This document shows, in pieces, positions 24,262 through 32,826 of a stretch of 64,000 nt of DNA. Within the stretch, counting starts at the first letter, position 1. Every line of letters begins with the position of its first letter. A model generated the notes under the pieces. It saw nothing but the letters and a program-made list of their open reading frames with translations, did not search any database and was not told where the DNA came from. A program made the translations under genes and the position numbers. Source of the stretch: Lutibacter sp. B1 (GTDB taxonomy: Bacteria > Bacteroidota > Bacteroidia > Flavobacteriales > Flavobacteriaceae); contig NZ_JAAZUI010000016.1 in NCBI RefSeq assembly GCF_012524075.1, positions 24,159-88,158 on the forward strand, read 5' to 3'.

Positions 24262-25656
24262 ATGATAAAAAAACTAAGTTTGTTTGCTCTTTTCTTTTTT
24301 AGTTTAACTTCAATTAATGCACAAGAAACCGTCCAAAATACAATAATAGATAATCAGGGCTTTTCAGTAAACTCTTTATGGAGAGGTTTATTAGGAATGA
24401 TTTCTCTAATCCTTTTGGCTTATATATTAAGTTCTAACAGAAAAGGTATAAATTGGAAAACTGTGGGAGCTGGTTTATCTGCCCAATTATTAATTGCAAT
24501 AGGTGTTTTAAAAGTTCCATTTATACAGAAGGCTTTTGAATTTGTTGGTGGTATTTTTACCAATATTTTAGATTATACCGCTGCCGGTAGTGAATTTTTA
24601 TTTGGTGGGCTAATGAATATAAATTCTTATGGATTTATTTTTGTTTTTCAAATATTACCTACAATAATATTCTTCTCTGCTTTAACATCATTATTATTTT
24701 ATCTTGGTGTTATTCAGGTAATAGTAAAAGGAATGGCCTGGTTACTTACTAAACTTTTGAAAATATCCGGTGCTGAAAGTCTATCAGTAGCAGGAAATAT
24801 ATTTTTAGGACAAACCGAAGCTCCTTTAATGATTAAAGCATACTTAGAACGTATGAATCGTTCAGAAATATTATTAGTAATGATTGGAGGTATGGCTACT
24901 GTTGCTGGAGGTGTATTAGCAGCCTACATTGGCTTTTTAGGTGGAAATGATCCTGCTTTACGCTTGCATTTTGCCAAACACTTATTAGCTGCATCTGTAA
25001 TGGCAGCTCCGGGAGCAATTGTAATTTCAAAAATGCTGTATCCACAAACTGAAGAAATTAATACTGATGTTGAAGTTTCTCAAGATAAAATTGGCGCAAA
25101 TATTTTAGATGCTATTGCTAATGGTACAACAGAGGGCTTAAAACTTGCAGTTAACGTTGGTGCTATGCTTTTGGTTTTTGTTGCAATTATAGCAATGTTA
25201 AACGGAATTATAGGATGGGTTGGAGAAATAACTACTTTAAATAGTTGGGTAGCTGTAAACACTCCTTATCAACAACTTTCACTAGAATTGATATTAGGAA
25301 CCATATTTTCACCACTCATGTGGTTAATTGGTGTTGCTAAAGAAGATATGATGCTAATGGGGCAATTATTAGGTATTAAACTGGCTTCAAGTGAATTTGT
25401 TGGTTATGTTCAGCTTGCTGAATTGAAAAATATTGCAAGTGCTACACATTTTACTTATAATAAATCAATAATAATGGCAACGTATATGCTTTGTGGCTTT
25501 GCTAACTTTGCATCAATAGGTATTCAAATTGGTGGTATTGGATCTTTAGCTCCGGGGCAAAGAAAAACATTGTCTGAATTTGGAATAAAAGCTCTAATTG
25601 GTGGATCTTTAGCATCATTACTTTCAGCAACTATCGCCGGAATGATTATAGGTTAA
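24262..25656 (+). CDS. NupC-type concentrative nucleoside transporter
   Basis: A 464-residue inner membrane protein of the CNT family. Motifs are GQTEAPLMIKAYLERMNRSE, MATVAGGVLAAYIG and the C-terminal GFANFASIGIQIGGIG. It takes up nucleosides with Na+ or H+. Ahead of the first transport helix it has a cleavable-looking signal sequence (MIKKLSLFALFFFSLTSINAQ), an extra common in Bacteroidota homologs. The genes after it (thymidylate synthase, DHFR) also serve nucleotide supply. Confidence 0.92.
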   Translation: MIKKLSLFALFFFSLTSINAQETVQNTIIDNQGFSVNSLWRGLLGMISLILLAYILSSNRKGINWKTVGAGLSAQLLIAIGVLKVPFIQKAFEFVGGIFTNILDYTAAGSEFLFGGLMNINSYGFIFVFQILPTIIFFSALTSLLFYLGVIQVIVKGMAWLLTKLLKISGAESLSVAGNIFLGQTEAPLMIKAYLERMNRSEILLVMIGGMATVAGGVLAAYIGFLGGNDPALRLHFAKHLLAASVMAAPGAIVISKMLYPQTEEINTDVEVSQDKIGANILDAIANGTTEGLKLAVNVGAMLLVFVAIIAMLNGIIGWVGEITTLNSWVAVNTPYQQLSLELILGTIFSPLMWLIGVAKEDMMLMGQLLGIKLASSEFVGYVQLAELKNIASATHFTYNKSIIMATYMLCGFANFASIGIQIGGIGSLAPGQRKTLSEFGIKALIGGSLASLLSATIAGMIIG

Positions 25657-25734
25657 TTTTTTATTTCATCATTTTTTTAATATTTTAACTCAATTACCGT
25701 TATAAATAATATAGTTATAAAAGGGGATTTATAA

Positions 25735-26559
25735 ATGAAACAATATTTAGATTTAATAAAACACGTTAAAGATAACGGCACATTAAAAGAAGATAGAACA
25801 GGTACAGGAACAAAAAGTGTTTTTGGCTATCAAATGCGTTTTGATTTAAGTGAAGGTTTCCCTATGTTAACAACAAAAAAATTACACTTAAAATCAATAA
25901 TTCATGAACTTTTATGGTTTTTAAAAGGAGAAACCAATATTGAATATTTAAAAAATAACAATGTTAAAATTTGGGATGCATGGGCTGATGAAAACGGAAA
26001 TTTAGGTCCGGTATATGGGCATCAATGGCGTAACTGGAATAGTGAAGGAATAGATCAAATTAGTGAAGTAATTGAAACTATAAAAATAAATCCCGACAGC
26101 AGAAGACTATTAGTTTCTGCATGGAATCCAAGCGTTTTACCTGACACATCAGTTACATTTTCTGAAAACGTTGCTAATAATAAGGCTGCTTTACCTCCTT
26201 GTCATGCATTTTTTCAGTTTTATGTTGCTGACGGAAAATTATCTTGTCAACTATACCAACGTAGTGCCGATATATTTTTAGGAGTTCCGTTTAATATTGC
26301 CTCTTATGCTTTATTAACTATGATGGTAGCTCAGGTTTGCAATCTAAAACCTGGTGATTTTATTCATACCTTTGGCGATGCACATATTTACAGCAACCAC
26401 AAAGAACAAATAGATTTACAATTATCAAGAGAACCCAGAAAACTTCCAAAAATGGAATTAAATCCTGCTGTTAAAAATATCTTTGATTTTACATTTGAAG
26501 ATTTTAAACTAGTAGATTATAATCCTCATCCGCATATAAAAGGGAAAGTTTCTGTTTAA
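25735..26559 (+). CDS. thyA: Thymidylate synthase
   Basis: A 274-residue Thy[21 protein letters not shown], the active-site [12 protein letters not shown] (catalytic Cys), [22 protein letters not shown] (seen in pieces), and the C-terminal HIKGKVSV. It methylates dUMP with methylene-tetrahydrofolate. It lies in a row with a small protein, a 2TM protein and dihydrofolate reductase, which recycles the dihydrofolate it releases. Confidence 0.97.
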   Translation: MKQYLDLIKHVKDNGTLKEDRTGTGTKSVFGYQMRFDLSEGFPMLTTKKLHLKSIIHELLWFLKGETNIEYLKNNNVKIWDAWADENGNLGPVYGHQWRNWNSEGIDQISEVIETIKINPDSRRLLVSAWNPSVLPDTSVTFSENVANNKAALPPCHAFFQFYVADGKLSCQLYQRSADIFLGVPFNIASYALLTMMVAQVCNLKPGDFIHTFGDAHIYSNHKEQIDLQLSREPRKLPKMELNPAVKNIFDFTFEDFKLVDYNPHPHIKGKVSV

Positions 26560-26633
26560 AATAAAAAAATTAAATAAATTACTAAAGTTAAATTGCTTTT
26601 TAATAATTTTATAATTGAAAAAAATCAAAAACT

Positions 26634-26867
26634 ATGGACACCGTATTACAACTAAAAAATAAAATAATTCAAAGAGTTCTTCAAATAGATGACATTAATC
26701 TATTAAAGTCAATTGAGTATTTATTTAGTACTTCTAATGCAAATCTTTCTAAATTTTTATCATTTGCAAACGATAGATTACAAAACGAAAACTCAAACGA
26801 AAGTGAAAACTCAGATGATATAGATAATTATAATGACTACATTAAAGAATGGGTTAAAAACATGTAA
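26634..26867 (+). CDS. Small hypothetical protein between thyA and folA
   Basis: 77 residues, not recognised. The N-terminal half is amphipathic (LKNKIIQRVLQIDDINLLKSIEYLF), reminiscent of the small helical proteins in Bacteroidota that resemble antitoxin N-termini. The C-terminal half is acidic and Asn/Ser-rich and ends IKEWVKNM. No toxin gene is adjacent. The stop is 2 bases before the start of the 2TM gene, so it is co-transcribed with it. Confidence 0.65.
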   Translation: MDTVLQLKNKIIQRVLQIDDINLLKSIEYLFSTSNANLSKFLSFANDRLQNENSNESENSDDIDNYNDYIKEWVKNM

Positions 26868-26869
26868 TT

Positions 26870-27283
26870 ATGAATCCATCTAATGAACAGTATGAATTAT
26901 TTGAAAATGCCAGAAATCGTGTAAAACAAAAGAAACGATTATACTTTCATTTTGTGGTATTTCTTATTGGATCTGTATTTCTTATAGTAATTAATAAAGT
27001 TTTAAAAATAGGTGAAACTGTAGCCGAAGATTGGTTTGTTTGGGCAATTATCTTATGGTTATTTTTTTGGATATTACATTTTGTAAACGTTTTTATAACC
27101 AATAAGTTTATGGGTAAAGAATGGGAACGTAAACAAACAGAAAAATTAGTAAAAAAACAAGAGTTAAAAATTGCTAAATTAGAAGACAAAATAACTAAAG
27201 AAATTAAATTTACTGCAGAAAACACGAATAGTGAAGAATTAAAAAAAAAGGAGAACACCCAAAGCAATTTAAATCAAGAATGA
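26870..27283 (+). CDS. 2TM domain protein
   Basis: 137 residues with two predicted membrane helices, at about 25-45 and 57-80 (FHFVVFLIGSVFLIVINKVL; FVWAIILWLFFWILHFVNVF). They are flanked by the family pattern NARNRVKQKKRLYFH before and FMGKEWERKQTEKL after, with a charged C-terminal coiled coil. Function unknown. Its stop overlaps the folA start (ATGA, 27280-27283), so the two are translationally coupled. Confidence 0.85.
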   Translation: MNPSNEQYELFENARNRVKQKKRLYFHFVVFLIGSVFLIVINKVLKIGETVAEDWFVWAIILWLFFWILHFVNVFITNKFMGKEWERKQTEKLVKKQELKIAKLEDKITKEIKFTAENTNSEELKKKENTQSNLNQE

Positions 27284-27762
27284 TTACTATAATAGCTGCA
27301 GTTGCTAAAAACAATGCATTAGGAAAAGACAATAAACTTATTTGGTATTTACCTGCCGATTTGCAACGATTTAAAAAAGTTACCTCAAATCACCATGTAA
27401 TAATGGGCCGAAAAACTTATGAATCGTTAGGCAAACCTCTTCCTAACAGAACAAATATTATTATCACACGCAATACAAACTATAAAGCTAAGGGTTGTAT
27501 TGTGGTTAATTCGTTACAAGAGGCTATTACAGCTGCAAAAAATGATGAAAATCCTTATATTTTAGGAGGAGCAGAAATATATAAGCAAGCCATAAAAATT
27601 GCCGATAAACTTGATTTAACTTTCATTCATCATACATTTGAAGCTGATGCTTTTTTCCCTGAAATAGATACTAGTATATGGAAAGTAACTAGTAGAGAAG
27701 ACTTTAAGGCTGACGAGAAAAACAAATACGATTACAGTTTTGTTACCTATATAAAAAAATAA
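27280..27762 (+). CDS. folA: Dihydrofolate reductase
   Basis: A 160-residue DHFR: IIAAVAKNNALGKDNKLIWYLPADLQRFK (start), HHVIMGRKTYESLGKPLPNR, and the NADPH-binding YILGGAEIYKQAI. It reduces dihydrofolate made by ThyA. It overlaps the 2TM gene by 4 bases. Confidence 0.97.
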   Translation: MITIIAAVAKNNALGKDNKLIWYLPADLQRFKKVTSNHHVIMGRKTYESLGKPLPNRTNIIITRNTNYKAKGCIVVNSLQEAITAAKNDENPYILGGAEIYKQAIKIADKLDLTFIHHTFEADAFFPEIDTSIWKVTSREDFKADEKNKYDYSFVTYIKK

Positions 27763-27784
27763 AGGGTGCAATAAAATTACACCC
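27753..27784 (-). terminator. Terminator of the secreted protein gene at 27814
   Basis: On the minus strand GGGTG and CACCC pair (with an inner ATT/AAT) and are followed by a U-rich run. The U-run reads back into the end of folA. Confidence 0.55.
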
Positions 27785-27813
27785 CTTATCACCCTTGAAT
27801 AATCAAATTTAAT

Positions 27814-28404
27814 TTATTTTCTTATATCTTTTATAACTGATTTTCCTTCACTTGTTAAAAGCAATTTGTACTCTCCTTTTTCAAGTCGTGAAATATCCAG
27901 TTTACGCTCTAAATTTATTGACCCTGATAATTCTTCACTAAATATTAGATTAAAATTTGAATCGTACATTACTATTTTAAGAGGAGCTTCATTTAAAGCC
28001 AATTTTGAAATATAAACTTTATCATTATTAACTCTTACCACAGGTTTAAAGTAAACGCTCTCGTTTTCATTATTTAAAACAACTTTAGTAGCATCAACAT
28101 AAACAGGTATTGTTTTTACTTTAGTGTAAGTATCAATTTCAAAATAATAATTTCCACTAGGCAATGTTTTTAAATCATACTTTCTAGAAAAAACATTTTT
28201 TTCTACTGTTTCTTTATATAAAATAACACCTTGGCTATCTTTAATATATACATCAATCGCTTTGTCAAAATTGTTTAATGTTAAATTAACCTGCTTAGCA
28301 CTCGTTGTGTTAATTTTAACACTTGGATCATCATTCTTAGCTATACCAACTACTGTAGTCAGTAATATTGCTACCAATACGCATTTTTTAATTAAACTTT
28401 TCAT
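27814..28404 (-). CDS. Secreted hypothetical protein with beta-sandwich-like repeats
   Basis: 196 residues with signal peptide MKSLIKKCVLVAILLTTVVGIA. The mature part appears to hold two similar halves: IDVYIKDSQGVILYKETV with YDLKTLPSGNYYFEI, then LKIVMYDSNFNLIFSEELSG with DISRLEKGEYKLLL. That layout is typical of small extracellular Ig-like domains in Bacteroidota, including type IX sorting-domain relatives, though the final LTSEGKSVIKDIRK is short for a sorting domain. Function unknown. A perfect -7 element lies 30 bases upstream. Confidence 0.72.
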   Translation of the reverse strand: MKSLIKKCVLVAILLTTVVGIAKNDDPSVKINTTSAKQVNLTLNNFDKAIDVYIKDSQGVILYKETVEKNVFSRKYDLKTLPSGNYYFEIDTYTKVKTIPVYVDATKVVLNNENESVYFKPVVRVNNDKVYISKLALNEAPLKIVMYDSNFNLIFSEELSGSINLERKLDISRLEKGEYKLLLTSEGKSVIKDIRK

Positions 28405-28433
28405 AATTATTATATTTTTTAATTAGTATGGGA

Positions 28434-28441
28434 CAAATGTA
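28434..28441 (-). promoter_or_regulatory. Promoter -7 of the secreted protein gene
   Basis: Minus strand TACATTTG matches TAnnTTTG exactly, 30 bases before the start at 28404. Confidence 0.6.
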
Positions 28442-28504
28442 TAGGTGTTTTATACGTTGAACTACTACAATTTTTTCTTATTTATATGCTATATTGATAC
28501 TTAT

Positions 28505-28538
28505 TTCTATATTAACTTAACGTTAAGTTAATATAGAA
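28505..28538. promoter_or_regulatory. Perfect 34-bp palindrome upstream of the AraC-type regulator
   Basis: Bases 28505-28538 form a perfect palindrome centred between 28521 and 28522. The arms contain CTATATTAA (28507-28515) and TTAATATAG (28528-28536). A further TTAATATAG lies at 28554-28562 and a near copy, CTATATTGA, at 28489-28497. It sits between two divergent promoters. A regulator-binding site, perhaps for the adjacent AraC-type protein, is the simplest reading. Confidence 0.6.
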
Positions 28539-28582
28539 TATAAAAATGTGAAATTAATATAGTTTTAGATATTTTTTATATT

Positions 28583-28590
28583 TATTTTTG
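28583..28590 (+). promoter_or_regulatory. Promoter -7 of the AraC-type regulator
   Basis: TATTTTTG matches TAnnTTTG, 21 bases before the start codon. Confidence 0.55.
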
Positions 28591-28611
28591 TAGTATTAGA
28601 AGAAAACTCAA

Positions 28612-29490
28612 ATGAAAAAAAACAAGCCTGCATTTGAAAAAATTAGTCCGGAATTTGGAAGTTCACTACTTGTAAAACAACACAATGAAAATATTGTGAA
28701 CAATTTACCTTTTTGGCATTTTCATCCTGAACTTGAATTGGTTTATGTAAACAAAGGTAAAGGTAAAAGACATATAGGAAGCCATTTATCTTACTTCAAC
28801 AATAGTCAGTTAATTTTGATAGGAGCTAATTTGCCACATAGTGGTTTTACCGATAGATTTACAACTAACGGATCGGAAACTATAATTCAATTTAAAGAAG
28901 GTTTTTTAGGTGAACATTTTTTTGATATTCCTGAAATGCAACAAGTTAAAAACCTTTTTGAAAGGGCTAAAAAAGGTATTTTGTTTGGAATTGAAACTAA
29001 AAAATTATTAGGTGAAAAAATTGAGATGCTTATAAAATACCAAGGAATTGAAAGAATTATTAGAATTTTAGAGATTTTAAAAGATTTAGCACTCTCAAAA
29101 GAATATACGTTACTGAATGTTGATGGTTTTGCTTTTGAAGTTGAACCACAAGACAATAAAAAAATTGATATTATTTTTGGCCACGTAAGTAAAAACTTTA
29201 AACAACAAATTACTTTAGATGAAATTTCTGAAAAAGTTAGTATGACTGTTCCTGCTTTTTGCCGATATTTTAAAAAAGTAACAGGTAAAACATTTACACA
29301 ATTTGTAAATGAATTTAGAATAGTACATGCCACAAAATTACTTGCTGAAAACCCTACAAGTATTACAGATATTTGCTTTGAAAGTGGCTTTAATAACTTT
29401 TCTCATTTCAATAAATTATTTAAACAATTTACCGGTAAAAGTCCTTTAAAATACAGAAATGAGATGAAACAATTAGTAACTCAAAAATAG
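28612..29490 (+). CDS. AraC-family transcriptional regulator with cupin sensor domain
   Basis: 292 residues. The N-terminal cupin-like domain (about 20-100) shows LPFWHFHPELELVYVNKGKGKRHIG in parts, the usual effector-binding fold. The C-terminal double helix-turn-helix (about 190-290) shows ITLDEISEKVSMTVPAFCRYFK, and ITDICFESGFNNFSHFNKLFKQFTGKSPLKYR (in parts), the AraC/XylS signature. The effector is unknown; sugars are common for this architecture. A 34-bp palindrome with extra half-sites lies upstream. It ends 2 bases before the convergent sppA stop. Confidence 0.93.
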   Translation: MKKNKPAFEKISPEFGSSLLVKQHNENIVNNLPFWHFHPELELVYVNKGKGKRHIGSHLSYFNNSQLILIGANLPHSGFTDRFTTNGSETIIQFKEGFLGEHFFDIPEMQQVKNLFERAKKGILFGIETKKLLGEKIEMLIKYQGIERIIRILEILKDLALSKEYTLLNVDGFAFEVEPQDNKKIDIIFGHVSKNFKQQITLDEISEKVSMTVPAFCRYFKKVTGKTFTQFVNEFRIVHATKLLAENPTSITDICFESGFNNFSHFNKLFKQFTGKSPLKYRNEMKQLVTQK

Positions 29491-29492
29491 CA

Positions 29493-31247
29493 TCAATTAA
29501 TTTCAATAATATAAGGTAAGCGTGCTTGTATGCCTTTTATAGTTGATATTCTTTTTATAGATTGATATATCTTATAATTCTCTTCACCTAATTCTTCAAT
29601 CAATATTTTTTCTTTAGATTTTACAAATGGAAGATTGCTGAATTTTTCATCTAAATCAACTTTATAACTTGGATAATTACGCACTTTATAATTGGTAACT
29701 TCTGCTAAATCAGCAGCATACGATACAGCATCTTCTAAATTACCCAATTCATCAACCAGCCCAACATTTAAAGCTTCAACACCAGACCAAACTCTACCTT
29801 GCGCAACGCTGTCAACCTTCTGAATATCCATATTTCTACCTAAAGAAACTCTTTCTAAAAATGTAGTATAAACTTCTTCAACACTTTCTTCAGTTACAAT
29901 TCTAAACTCATCAGTCATAGGTTCAAAAATACTATAATCTGCACCTTTATTAGTACTAACTTGTTCTGCATTTATTCCAATATTGGACGCCAATTTACTA
30001 ATGTTGGGAATGGTTCCAAAAACACCTATAGAGCCTGTAATTGTAGTTGGTTCAGCAAATATTCTATCTGCATTACAAGATAAATAATAACCTCCTGAAG
30101 CGGCAACATTTCCCATTGAAACCACAATTGGTAATTCTTTTTTTGTAAGTTCTAACTCTCTCCAAATTAATTCTGATGCTAAAGCGCTTCCTCCAGGTGA
30201 ATTCACTCTTAGTACAACTGCTTTTACATCTCTTGAACTTCTTACTTTTTGTAAAGACCTGATTATTAGTTCTTGTCCTATAAAATTTTCATCACCTTTA
30301 CCATAAATAATTTCACCTTGAGCATAAATTACTGCAATTTTATCGGCAGCTGTAGAAGCTATTCGTCCTTTTCCTGTAGAAATATAATCATCAATTGAAA
30401 TAATATTTAAATTATCATCAGTTGTTTTTCCGGAAGCTAATTTTAATTTATCGTTATACTGATCTAAATAAATAGTTTCATCAACTATATTATTTTCAAT
30501 GGCTAATTTAGAATTCCGAGCCAGTAAATTATCGGCTATATTGTTTAACTCTTCAGGTGTTTTATTTCTATTTTTAGAGATGTCGCTTACAATTTCATTC
30601 CAAATTGAAGTGAGATATGAAGAAATTTGATTTCTATTTTCTTCACTCATGGTATTGGTTAAAAATGGTTCTACAGCACTTTTATATTTACCATGCCTTA
30701 TAACTTCCATTTTAACACCTGTTTTTTCTTGAAAATCGCTATAAAAAAGAACTTCTGATGATAATCCTTTAAAATCAACAGCTCCAACAGGATTGATAAA
30801 AACCGAATCGGCTACAGAACTCAAATAATATGCTTTTTGATTGTAAGAATCAGCATAAGCAAAAATAAATTTACCTGTTTCTCTAAATTCATTTAATTTG
30901 TTTCTAATAGCTTGTGTTTGAGCAATTCCGGCATTAACATTTTCAAGAAAAATACTTATACCTTTAATATTATCATCCGTTTTAGCATTTTCAATAGCGT
31001 TAATAATAGCTTCTAATCCAATTTTATCTTTATTCAAACCTAAAATTTCATCAAAAGGATCTTCACTTTTTGGTGCATAATCTTTAACTGTTTTATCTAA
31101 TTTAATTTCTAATACAGTATTATTTGTAACCGAAACTTTATCTACTTCACTAAAAGCTGATACCACTACGGCAAACAACATAAAAATTATTCCTAAAGCT
31201 ATTAAAGTTCCAATAATTGATGCTAGTAAGTTTCTTAAAAATTTCAT
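29493..31247 (-). CDS. sppA: Signal peptide peptidase SppA, 67-kDa type
   Basis: A 584-residue membrane serine peptidase anchored by one N-terminal helix (about 7-32). It has two tandem S49 domains. The catalytic Lys is in the first (RHGKYKSAVEPF) and the catalytic Ser in the second (SMGNVAASGGYYLSC), as in E. coli SppA. It degrades cleaved signal peptides. The length is normal for the double-domain type. Confidence 0.95.
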   Translation of the reverse strand: MKFLRNLLASIIGTLIALGIIFMLFAVVVSAFSEVDKVSVTNNTVLEIKLDKTVKDYAPKSEDPFDEILGLNKDKIGLEAIINAIENAKTDDNIKGISIFLENVNAGIAQTQAIRNKLNEFRETGKFIFAYADSYNQKAYYLSSVADSVFINPVGAVDFKGLSSEVLFYSDFQEKTGVKMEVIRHGKYKSAVEPFLTNTMSEENRNQISSYLTSIWNEIVSDISKNRNKTPEELNNIADNLLARNSKLAIENNIVDETIYLDQYNDKLKLASGKTTDDNLNIISIDDYISTGKGRIASTAADKIAVIYAQGEIIYGKGDENFIGQELIIRSLQKVRSSRDVKAVVLRVNSPGGSALASELIWRELELTKKELPIVVSMGNVAASGGYYLSCNADRIFAEPTTITGSIGVFGTIPNISKLASNIGINAEQVSTNKGADYSIFEPMTDEFRIVTEESVEEVYTTFLERVSLGRNMDIQKVDSVAQGRVWSGVEALNVGLVDELGNLEDAVSYAADLAEVTNYKVRNYPSYKVDLDEKFSNLPFVKSKEKILIEELGEENYKIYQSIKRISTIKGIQARLPYIIEIN

Positions 31248-31329
31248 ATCAATATTTTACAAATGTTTATAAATTGAATTACAAAGATATGTTTTTATAT
31301 AATACTTTTCTTTTCTTTGTATCCACTTT

Positions 31330-32454
31330 ATGCAAATATTGAGAACAACATATTTATCATTAGGAAGTAACCAAGGAAACAAGCTTGAAAACTTACAGCA
31401 AGCAGTTGATTTAATTGGTGAAATGATAGGTTCTGTTACTAAAATTTCTTCGGTTTTTAAAACCGCTTCGTGGGGTTTTGAAAGTGATGATTTTTTAAAT
31501 TTATGTATTAAAGTTTCTACAGGTTTAAATCCGGAAAACTTACTAAAATCAATTCATGAAATTGAACATATATTAGGACGCAAAAGAACTTTAGAAAAAA
31601 ATTACAAAGCACGCACTATTGATATTGACGTGTTGCTTTTTGATAATGAGATTATTTTTTCGAAAGAATTGATAGTTCCTCATAAAGATATGCTAAATCG
31701 TAGGTTTGTAATGGTTCCTTTAGCTGAAATTGCTCCAAATTTAATACATCCTATTACAAAAGAACGCTTACAATTATGTCTTGAAAATTGTACTGACGAA
31801 AGTTTTGTTGAAAAAACAGATCTTAAATTAATTAGGCCAATTTCGATTTCTGAAAAATACAATTACATTGCTATTGAAGGAAATATTGGAGCAGGAAAAA
31901 CATCATTAACAAAAATGATTGCTGAAGATTTTAATGCTAAAACGGTCTTAGAACGTTTTGCCGATAATCCGTTTTTACCAAAGTTTTATGAAGACAATGA
32001 GCGTTATGCTTTTCCTTTAGAAATGAGTTTTTTGGCAGACAGATATCAGCAACTTTCTGATGACTTAGCTCAGTTTGATTTGTTCAAAAATTTTATTGTT
32101 TCTGATTATTACATTTTTAAATCACTCATTTTTGCGCAAGTTACTTTACAAAATGATGAATACTTTTTATACAGAAAAATGTTTGATATAATGTATAAAG
32201 AAATTTCGAAACCCGATTTATATATTTATTTATACCAAAACACTCCTCGATTGATAGAAAACATAAAAAAACGAGGAAGAGATTACGAACAAAATATTGC
32301 TCCGGAATATTTAGATAAAATACATCAGGGTTATTCTAATTTTATTAAAACTGAAGAGAATTTGAAAACCTTGATTATTGATGTTTCAGACAAAGATTTT
32401 GTAAATAATACAGAAGATTATAAAGAAATTATCAATAAAATCAAAAATGCTTAA
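31330..32454 (+). CDS. folK: Fusion of HPPK (FolK) and deoxynucleoside kinase
   Basis: 374 residues with two enzymes. Residues 1 to about 165 are 6-hydroxymethyl-7,8-dihydropterin pyrophosphokinase: YLSLGSNQGNKLENL and the signature ARTIDIDVLLFDNE, with VPHKDMLNRRFV. Residues about 178-374 are a deoxynucleoside kinase: P-loop GNIGAGKTSL at about 183, the substrate segment FPLEMSFLADRYQQL, and LID KKRGRDYEQ. The first makes a folate precursor and the second salvages deoxynucleosides. In this kinase domain the usual DR after the P-loop region reads SDYYIFKS (Asp kept, Arg replaced by Tyr), a possible functional difference from the stand-alone kinase at 14256. Such fusions are known in Flavobacteriia. 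Confidence 0.93.
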   Translation: MQILRTTYLSLGSNQGNKLENLQQAVDLIGEMIGSVTKISSVFKTASWGFESDDFLNLCIKVSTGLNPENLLKSIHEIEHILGRKRTLEKNYKARTIDIDVLLFDNEIIFSKELIVPHKDMLNRRFVMVPLAEIAPNLIHPITKERLQLCLENCTDESFVEKTDLKLIRPISISEKYNYIAIEGNIGAGKTSLTKMIAEDFNAKTVLERFADNPFLPKFYEDNERYAFPLEMSFLADRYQQLSDDLAQFDLFKNFIVSDYYIFKSLIFAQVTLQNDEYFLYRKMFDIMYKEISKPDLYIYLYQNTPRLIENIKKRGRDYEQNIAPEYLDKIHQGYSNFIKTEENLKTLIIDVSDKDFVNNTEDYKEIINKIKNA

Positions 32455-32458
32455 ATAA

Positions 32459-32484
32459 GTGGCTTCGACTCCGATCAGCCACCC
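32459..32484. repeat. Short dispersed palindromic element, possible terminator
   Basis: GTGGCT and AGCCAC flank TCGACTCCGA (inner TCG/CGA pairs) between the convergent folK-dNK and gldC genes. The core resembles a TGGCTGA..GGAGTCGAAGCCACC-type element that I recall as dispersed in flavobacterial genomes. Only one copy is seen here. Confidence 0.5.
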
Positions 32485-32490
32485 AAAAAA

Positions 32491-32826
32491 TTACTTTTTT
32501 AACTCTAGCTTTTCAGCAAAATAATCACAAAAATCACGCATAGTTGCACTCATTTTATCATCACCGGTAGCTCGTTCAAAAGTATTTGCCATTGAAACCA
32601 ATGTTTGATGAAAAAACTGCTTCATTTCGTCCATAGGCATATCTTTGGTCCACAAATCCATTCTAAGCGTATCTTTTGTTTTTGTATCCCAAACCGAAAC
32701 CATTAAAGCTTTAGCTTCTTCATTTGCTATATTTCCATCATCAGCAGTCCAATTAATTGCTTCAGGTATTTTATTTTCATCTAATCCAACCGTAAATTCA
32801 ATTTTTGATGTTTGTTTTATTGCCAT
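32491..32826 (-). CDS. gldC: Gliding motility protein GldC
   Basis: A 111-residue soluble protein matching GldC in length and sequence plan (KIEFTVGLDENKIPEAINW, DMPMDEMKQFFHQTL, MRDFCDYFAEKL). GldC supports gliding motility in Flavobacterium, where it increases but is not strictly required for movement. It overlaps the gldB stop by one base (TAATG), the same gldB-gldC order as in Flavobacterium johnsoniae. Confidence 0.92.
   Translation of the reverse strand: MAIKQTSKIEFTVGLDENKIPEAINWTADDGNIANEEAKALMVSVWDTKTKDTLRMDLWTKDMPMDEMKQFFHQTLVSMANTFERATGDDKMSATMRDFCDYFAEKLELKK

Noticed and set aside
26634..27283. Small protein plus 2TM protein as a toxin-antitoxin pair
   Set aside because: The 2TM protein is a known family without toxin evidence, and the pair sits in a thyA-folA housekeeping operon.
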